Source: Drosophila miranda
Lineage: Eukaryota; Arthropoda; Insecta; Diptera; Drosophilidae
NCBI RefSeq assembly: GCF_003369915.1
Contig: NC_046673.1
Span: forward strand, 13,252,001-13,316,000
DNA: 64,000 nucleotides
Direction: 5' to 3'
Shown piece by piece: positions 56,744 to 64,000 of this stretch. Below the pieces are notes generated by a model. The model was not told the origin of the DNA. It searched no databases and saw only the letters and a program-made list of their open reading frames with translations. The position numbers were made by a program, and so were the translations under genes. Positions within the stretch are counted from its first letter, which is position 1, and each line of letters starts with the position of its first letter.

Positions 56744-59700
56744 TCAGTACAATAGATCTGTCTTCTGTGTGCCCTCGCTATAGACAACTCCACCGCCGGG
56801 CGTCGCCGTTGGATGGTAGTCGTCATCCTCTCCGTCCGCCTCGCAATTCAACTTCTTGCCGCCGGCTCCGTTTGTGTTGGTCCCCGCCGCCGCTGCATCC
56901 TCCTCATCGCAGTTGCCGCCGTCCTTGATGAGACCCTCGCCGATGCCCACAATGCTGCCGTTGCCATTGAACAGCGTTGTCGTTGCCTTGCCGCCATTGC
57001 CTGCTCCTCCACCGGCTGGACTGCAGCCGTTGCTGCTGTTATTGCTGTTGCTGCCGCTGCTGTTGTTGCTGCCGCTGCTGCTGCTGCTGTCGGGCAGTGC
57101 GTACCGGGTCACACCCAGCTGGAAGAGGCTGTCCATCGGCGAGGCCTTCATGGGCGTATAAAAGCCCAGTGCCGTAGAGCCTGCAAAATGAAACAAAGAT
57201 TAGTCGAGATCTACAATTTGTTCCAAAAAGTTGCAAGATTTTTTTGGATTCTTTTTTTGAGGTGGTTAGTACAGTAATTAAAAAGTGGCACCAAAGAATG
57301 TACAAAAAATAAAAATAAAAATATAGATATATAAAAAAGTGAGGGTCTTGAGGTTTCTTTTGTTTGTGGATGGATGGATGGATCTGTGGCAAATGAAGAT
57401 TGAGGATCAGATGAGAGATGTGTGATGATGGATGAGGATGTGCCAAAGGTGTGTGCTGTGTGTGTGGTGTGTTTGAGTGTGGTCTAATCTGGGGTTAGTT
57501 ACCTTGGGAAGTAATATGAATTGGCGATTAGTTTGGATTCGATTAGTTTTAGGCTTCGTTGCCATCTGACAGAGAGCAGACAGAGAGAGCAGTGCATATT
57601 GTTTTTGTTATTTTTTTTGGTTTGGTTAGAGGTGATTGGTGTGTCTTGCAGATATCATTGGTTTTTGGCAGTATTTTTTATTTATTTTATTTTTTTTTTT
57701 TATTTTTCTTCTGTTTCGTTTCGTTTTCATTAATTCATATTTAATTTGTGATGTGTGTGGTTTCATATTTTTTCTTTTCTGTCTTTCTTATGGCATTCGT
57801 CATCATTGGAGCCACAGTCACTCGCTGTTTTGCCAGTTATTCTTTTGGTTTTTAGTTTTGCTTTAGTTTTTGCTTTGTCTTGCTTGTTTAGTTTAATTGT
57901 CTCACACACACACGCATTTATACATATACATGAACATATATAAATGTTGGACATATATGTAGGTATTTCTGATATATACATATATATAGATATTATTATA
58001 ACGATTTTTTGCTTTGCTTATGTATGATGTTAGATTTAAATAATATCTGCAAAAGAAATTAGTATGAACAAACAAAATAGAAAACTAGAAAATACAGAGA
58101 GCAATCCAATAGTCAGGAAAGAATAACCAACGGGAAATGCAACGCAAACGCAAACGAAACAAACAGCAAACGAGACAACAACAACGACAACAACAACAAA
58201 ATATACAGGTGTGTGTGTGCGTTTGTATTGGGGAAATGAAAAGCGTACGTGTGTGGGTGGAAAACACTTGTGGAAACAGAAAGAAAGAGATAGTGTGAAA
58301 TGCGAGAGCGAGAAGCGAGTATGCTGGGGGGGGTACATGAGCGGCGTGCCAGGCAAAAGCAATACTATACCCCCCACCCCCACCCCCACATACAAATGAA
58401 ATCGAATACCCCGCAATACACAAACGCACACACACACACATACACACAAGTCTTAAATCTCAACAACATTTACATTTTACATTTAGCAACAACAGCTGTT
58501 CCCAGCAGTCGGTGGGCTCGTTCGTTCAGTTTTCAACTTGACGAAAGTCAGCTAGTGGTAGGGGGAGTTTCTAGATTTTTGTTTTCATGCATTATCATAA
58601 GATCACTGTACTGTCCATCTGTGTCTAGTAATTTGAAAATCCAAAACTCAAAAAACTAAAAAAATTCTTCCAACTTCCACAAACGCAAATAAAGACCATA
58701 AAGTGTTGTTTTTGCTTTCTTGGGACCTACTTTTGCGGGTCCCCAAAGACTGTACTTTGTTGTTCGATTCTTGGGACCGAAAAGCAAGTCATTTGTAGGC
58801 TTCGCTAAAGACTGTGTACTTTGTTGTTCGATTCTTGGGACCGACTCAGCTGACCAAAACAGCGGTCAGAGGTGAAGAGAGAACATCTTGGTACATAATT
58901 GTATGGTCATATGTTTATACAAAAAGGTATCAAAAGCTATCATCAAGCATCACTGTTTTATAGCGCATGGGGAAGTGCATTCTTTCGCTCACTTAACCTG
59001 TATTAAGAATAATTGGATCCTTCTCTACTCATCGCTGGATGATTCAGTATATCTAGTATTGTCTTCTGGCTTGCCTTCAAACAAGTCACTCAGTGAGTCA
59101 GTCAGTGGTTCAGAGCAAGGTTAGACGGTAAGCGTTCTAATCATTCACTTGGGCAGTAGTATATTCTAGTAGTGCATCACATATAATCATAGTACAAGGG
59201 AGAACTTTATCCGTTTATCGTGGGTTCGTGGGTTCTTTAGCCTCTAGATCATTTGGGGTGTGGGGATTGTTAGTAGTTATAAGGATATTCCTTTTCGTTC
59301 AGTGCTTCTCCTTGACCGGAGGGTCAGCATCATCATTTCCATTGCATTCTTCCAGTCTTCCAACAGTTGCGTTCCTCGCATCACATATCGTATCATATCG
59401 TATTTACATGGGAAAGCAAACGTTTCGATTGGATCCTCTATCGAGTGTTTTGGGATTATGTGTTCTGTGTTCTGTGTATTTGTTTTCGTGTGTGTGTTGT
59501 TGTTGTTTTTCTGTGTTCGGATTGCAATTTGTTTTCCTGGTTCCGCATTGAGTTATGGAAGTGAGTCGGGTTTGTTTGTTTTTTTATGTTTTCAACAACC
59601 AATTAAGGGAAGGTGTTGGGAAGGCCAAGCGCATTCTCGCGTTATTAAGCGGTTTCAAGGATTTCGGGTTCGGATCACCAAATAGCCACCACACATTTCA

Positions 59701-62700
59701 ACGGGGGGGTGTTTTGTTTTGGATCTTTAGCCTAGTTTTAATAGGTTTATTAATACATATATGAGAGAAAAGCTTTTGGGCAATGCCTACGTTTCGCTGG
59801 CACTTTGCAGTCAAACGGAGTTTGGAAGCTTGGAGCTTGGAGGCTTGGAGGCGTGTGGAGCATGTATTTTGCATTTTTTTTGTTTTGTGTTGAGTTTTTT
59901 TTGGTTCTGGTTTCTGTCGATTCGCTTTTGGTTCAGACATAGTAGAGCGTTGTGCCCGGTATGCGTGCCTGGAGCAGGGCTGTACTGGCATTGGGTAAAG
60001 CTAGCGATGACGGCAGACTCGGGCGACGACGCGACTGTGTGGCATCGCTGCTGCACTGGCTTCCACTCCTGGTGGCTGTGGTTCTGTTTCTGCTAGCGGG
60101 TATTTCATAATTACTCTGCTGATGATGGTTTCCTATTGAGAAGGAGGCCGCCTTCCTGGGCTTGAATGCAACCGCAGGCGGTGGCTGTGTCAGCTTTGTC
60201 TCGTTCTGCAGGAAGCAGGCATACTGCGGCTTCAGTAGAACCGATGGCCGTGCCCTACGCTGCGCCTGGAACTGTTGCTGGGGGTGCTGCTGGAGCTTGA
60301 TTTCGGCTTTTGATGGCGGCCGTGATTCTGCTGTTGTTTTTAGTTCCTCCTGCTGATGCTGCTCTGGTTCCTGATGCTCCAACTCCAGCTGTTTCTCCTC
60401 CTTCTCCTGCTGTTCCTCCTGATCCTGTTGTTGCTGCTCCTCCTCCTTCTCCTCCTGCTGTTGCTGTTGTGGCGACTGTTGCAAGATAATACCCCTCCCT
60501 AAACTTGGGTAATCTGCAAAATATGCGTGAGGCGAAATTGAATGCCCTTGCCTTTTTTCGAGTACTTTTTTGAGTTTTGTTTGGTTTTTTTGGGGGGTTT
60601 TTGCACAGAGAGAAAGAGAGGGGGCTGTGCTTTTGGTCTATGGAGAGGCTGAGAGAGAAAGAGAGAGAGATATATAGCTGGGGTATGGTCTAGGGGGCAG
60701 GTACGGGTGCTGGCATCTGCTTGAACTTGCAGCTAGAACTTGGAACTGTATCTGGTATCTGGTATTTGGTATCTGGTATTTGGTATTTGGTATCTGGTAT
60801 TTGGTATTCTGGTAGCTTGTAGCTAAACAAAAAGGGCGGCTCTTCTCTACACCCACCTGATGAGTCTTGTTAATTTGCGAAATTTTGCGCCAAGGACACG
60901 GAGCTTCGGCCAGCAGCCTTTGCCCATTGTCCGAATGGCAGGTGCCCTACTACCACCACCTGATGGTGGTACTGAGACGGAGACGGATACGGTGACAGAG
61001 TCACAGATCGTGTGATTGGGTGGTGGTGGTTTATCTGGAAATTGCACAAAACACAGATCATTCCTGGTGGATTCTGGTGGGGGGGAGAGATGCCCCCCGC
61101 TTCTTTCCCGCTAACTTAAGAAACAAAACCAAATAAAATGAGGGTAGAAGAACACAAAGGATATACACAAGGACATACATATGTATGATTGATGCACAGA
61201 TGATAATGATTGATAGATGGATAGATGTATAGTATAAAAGAGAGAAAAAAAACTCAAGAGCACAGCTTTTAAAAATCAAATTTAAGGACAAGACAGAGGC
61301 GCAGGCAAAAGGCAAGGCAGGCAGAAAAGAGAGAGAGAAAGAGAGACAAACAAAGAGTACAAAAAACAGACAGAGAGAGAGAAAGAGAGAGAGAGAGTGT
61401 GTGTGTGATAGAGATAGATAGACAGCAAGCCATTCACCATTCCATTAGGTTTTCTTATTGCATGCCACACACACACACACACACACACGCATACACACAT
61501 ATACACATATACATATAGGATCGTATGGGTAGATATCCGTTGATATCCAATCCGTTCCGATATTACTTACCCAACGGTAAATTCCCCAGCATATTGCCCC
61601 CGCCGCCGCCGCCGCCACCGCCTCCACCACCTCCTCCGCTGCCAGATTTGTTATTGTGTCCCACCGTCGATGTGGGAAGCTCAATGATCTCGTCTACAGT
61701 AACATGATGATGCTGCTGCTGTTGCACCTGCTGCTGGTGCTGGAGCAGCTGCATCTGTTCGGCCAACAGCAGCTGGTGATGCTTGCTGACATGGGAAAAG
61801 GGATCGGCATAGGGCGGATCGTCGACGATCATCGATGCCTCTGATGGGTACTCGAAGGTGGACGTCAACGAATCGTTAAACTGCACGCGAAACTGTACAA
61901 AGGATACAAAGGGATTAGTCACATCAGATCAAAAACAAAAAAAAAGGATGACACACACACACACACACATGTTACAGCGTTGCGACATTACTCATCCGCT
62001 TATAAACCCTTATCGATCCCCAATTAGTGAGTCAGCAATGACATTACATTCCTTATCGGGGGGAGCCGCACAAAAAAATGGTTTCACATTTCCTACAATT
62101 TCTGTGAACATGTGTCCAAAGAACAAGAACTGGGCCGCGGGCCGAGCGACCATCATATCAGTCACATTTGATGAAACGTACCCGGAAAATATTGAAAATA
62201 AAACCAAAAGGAACCCAAATCCCAACGAAACTAAAGCCCAAAACTAATGCAGTTTGATTAATGGCAGATAACCGATAAGGAGTCTACAGTGAGTGTAAGA
62301 GGGAGAGGGTGAGGGTGAGGGAGAGGGTGAGGGTGAGGGAGAGGGAGAGCATGCCACTGGGTACAGCATAAATTCCCGTTTCGTAGACCGGTCTTATCGT
62401 CGTCTACTCTGCTCTGCTCTGCTTTGGCTATGCTTTGTGTTCCTTCGACCAGTTCAAAATTCGTGGTGGAATTCCATTTTGGTTTCCAATTTTCTCACTC
62501 GATAGAAAACAAATACCGCATTTGTATAGCACCCCCAACCGACCCCTCAACACACTCTATGTGTGTATATATGGAAAATAATCTTATCTTATCCCACATT
62601 CAGGGTAAAACAAAACAAAAATAGGAAACTGAATTGGAAAAAGAAAGAACCAATGGTATCTTTTGGTCGGGGGCCTCTGATACCGCAATTGAGTCATGGA

Positions 62701-63060
62701 TCTGTGTGTGCTACTAGTCTCGATCTATGCCAAATCATGGACAATCCTTATGCAAGACGGGAGTCCCCCTGCTCCCGAGGGTTTGATTCACTCTTTCTCT
62801 GGCTATATTTGTGCGTGTATATCTAGGATATGACTTCATCGACAGATCACAGATCTCGTCGGGACGGGGAGACGAGGTGTACTCACCGTTGACTCTTTGG
62901 GTTTCTGGCGTATGCTGGACTTGCCATCGATCACAATGTTGGCATTCTCGAACTCCACGTCGCACGGCGAGGGCGGGCACAGAGAGTAGTCGTCGTAGTC
63001 CGTATCCGTGGAGGTCTCCACCGATAGATCGCCCAGCAACACGAAGCCGGGTTCATTTGG
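56744..63060 (-). CDS. Unnamed gene, 3' part, with RVxF-type PP1-docking motif and two alternative last exons
   Basis: Exons 63060-62887 (phase 0 to 0) and 61892-61571 (ends phase 1) then splice to either 60513-59933 or 57180-56744; both open in phase 1 and end in a stop, so they are alternative termini. The 5' part lies off the right edge. The first exon encodes PGFVLLGDLSVETSTDTDYD and an acidic/Pro segment (YSLCPPSPCDVEFENANIVI). The second begins RVQFNDSLTSTFEYPSEAS, an RVxF motif typical of protein phosphatase 1 docking, followed by FEYPSE. That pairing reminds me of taperin/phostensin PP1 partners, from memory only. Gln/His tracts and a 14-Gly run follow. Terminus A is Gln/Glu-rich and ends GTTLYYV; terminus B (GSTALGFYTPMKASPMDSLF) is Ser/Asn/Gly-rich. 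Probably an intracellular adaptor; function inferred only. Confidence 0.7.
57181..59932 (-). other. DNA between the two alternative terminal exons
   Basis: About 2.75 kb, serving as the intron for terminus B and as 3' UTR/downstream DNA for terminus A. It holds T-rich stretches near 57600-57730, CA repeats near 58430-58450, and a duplicated phrase (GACTGT then ACTTTGTTGTTCGATTCTTG) near 58746-58770 and 58807-58837. No gene is seen. Confidence 0.6.
60514..61570 (-). other. Intron before terminus A
   Basis: Contains a TGGTATC/TGGTATT heptamer array (about 60750-60810), a GAGAGA tract near 61365-61400 and a CA repeat near 61468-61500. No ORF with protein character. Confidence 0.65.
61893..62886 (-). 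other. Intron with G-rich array
   Basis: Between the RVQF exon and the upstream exon. It includes a (GAGGGT/GAGAGG)n array at about 62298-62350 and no supportable gene. Confidence 0.65.
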
Positions 63061-64000
63061 CTGTTGTGGCGTCAGAGAGGGGGGTAGGGGGCGGGGAAAA
63101 ACAAGAGAAAGAAACAAAGAAATAAATATATATACAATATGAAAATGAGTTCAAAAAGTGAAATTCATGGAAAGCTTCATCATCATTATGTGATTCATGC
63201 CCTGCGGAATATATGGATGGATGATGCCTTAATGGCTTTGGCCTTCCATTCCCTTCCCGTCCCACTGTGTCCCTGTCCCTGTCCCTGTCACCGTCCCCGT
63301 TTTATTTCCTTTCCATTCCCGTTTGCCCCATTTCTGGCTGTGGCCGACCGACCCCCCTCAATCCATATGCCAGGCCCCAAAAAAAAAAAAAGAATACAAG
63401 AGATAAAAGCAGTTCCGAAAGCAGATAAAAAGAGACAACGAAACTTCAAAGCATAATAAAATGCAGTGCAGCCAGCAGAGGGAAAAAGCAAAAGCAAAAG
63501 AGAACAAGCGCAAAGGCAGCGGCAGCGGCATACAGAATCTGGCATCAAAAAAGAATTGACAAAAATCGAGTTCATTTCCAGAGAGACGAGACGAGAAGGA
63601 CGGAAGACAAGACACCAATAATATTGCTGAGAGCAGGGCAGTGGCAGAGCCAGGGGCAGAGGCAAAACGCGAGAGAGCGAACGGAACGGCACACGGCATT
63701 AAACGGGTTTGCCAACAACAGCAACCGGTGGAAATTTGGGTGTGCGGGAGGGAAGGGGAGGGGTACGGGGCGGAAGAAGAATTCAACTCAATTCAAGCTG
63801 AAGCTGGAAGCTAAAGCCGCCGTCAAAGCTGAGAGAGAAAAACAGCAAAGAGCGAGAGCGAGAGCGAGAGAGAGAGAGGGCAATCGCAATATGGCTGAAA
63901 AAGAAACAGCTGTGCGGTCGCTCTTTCCAGCAGCCTCAGGTCTCAAGCCTTGCATGCCCGACCCTGTCCAGGCATTCAAAGAGCCTCCTTCTGAAAACTA
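63061..64000 (-). other. Upstream intron of the right-hand gene, to window edge
   Basis: Non-coding; CTGTCC repeats near 63272-63290, AAAGC repeats near 63484-63500, and GAGAGC/GAGAGA near 63850-63878. No further exon was identified with confidence. Confidence 0.55.

Noticed and set aside
56813-57277. Plus-strand Ala/Val/Leu-rich frames
   Set aside because: Mirror of the Ser/Asn/Gly codon repeats of the minus-strand terminal exon.

Overview
This window is intron-rich, AT-moderate animal DNA from a fruit fly (Drosophila). Exons join through GT-AG introns, many only 55-80 nt long. Promoters carry DRE (TATCGATA), Ohler-6 or TATA elements. Several genes are recognisable: strawberry notch (sno), Coq5, a type-C leucine-rich-repeat GPCR (Lgr4-like) and a Cyp4-clade P450. 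From memory these are X-chromosome (Muller A) genes in D. melanogaster. The species cannot be fixed from sequence; a Drosophila outside the melanogaster subgroup is likely because of the extra Ran-like genes, but that is inference.

Layout, left to right. (1) 1-13156, minus: an LDLa + LRR + 7TM receptor that runs off the left edge. Fifteen exons were read with fully consistent phases; its 5'-most coding exon was not found. Its TM-region intron holds two small minus-strand nested ORFs. (2) 13157-23051: long non-coding stretch, probably the receptor's 5' intron and upstream DNA, with a dispersed-repeat signature near 19.4 kb. (3) 23052-23648, plus: Ran-like GTPase copy 1, the only confident plus-strand gene. 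(4) 24089-26191, minus: a secreted proline-rich protein with a TATA promoter. (5) 28273-29325, minus: Coq5 with a DRE promoter. (6) 29966-30607, minus: Ran-like GTPase copy 2. (7) 32020-50561, minus: sno, 12 coding exons, 1711 residues. A His-rich gene is nested in one sno intron, and other introns hold a Ran-like locus without its coding region and a decayed Tc1-like transposon. (8) 51869-54518, minus: P450, 7 exons, 551 residues. (9) 56744-63060, minus: the 3' part of an unnamed gene with a PP1-docking-like motif and two alternative terminal exons; it continues off the right edge.

The genes do not form one pathway. The most unusual content is a small family of diverged Ran-like loci spread over 19 kb. 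Two are intact ORFs sharing a 288-bp block with no difference on opposite strands. Outside that block they have diverged almost only at amino-acid-changing positions, one keeping an acidic Ran-like tail and the other gaining a strongly basic tail. A third copy keeps only the 5' and 3' flanks. Both proteins keep the P-loop and NKxD box but have lost the DxxGQ switch-II motif.
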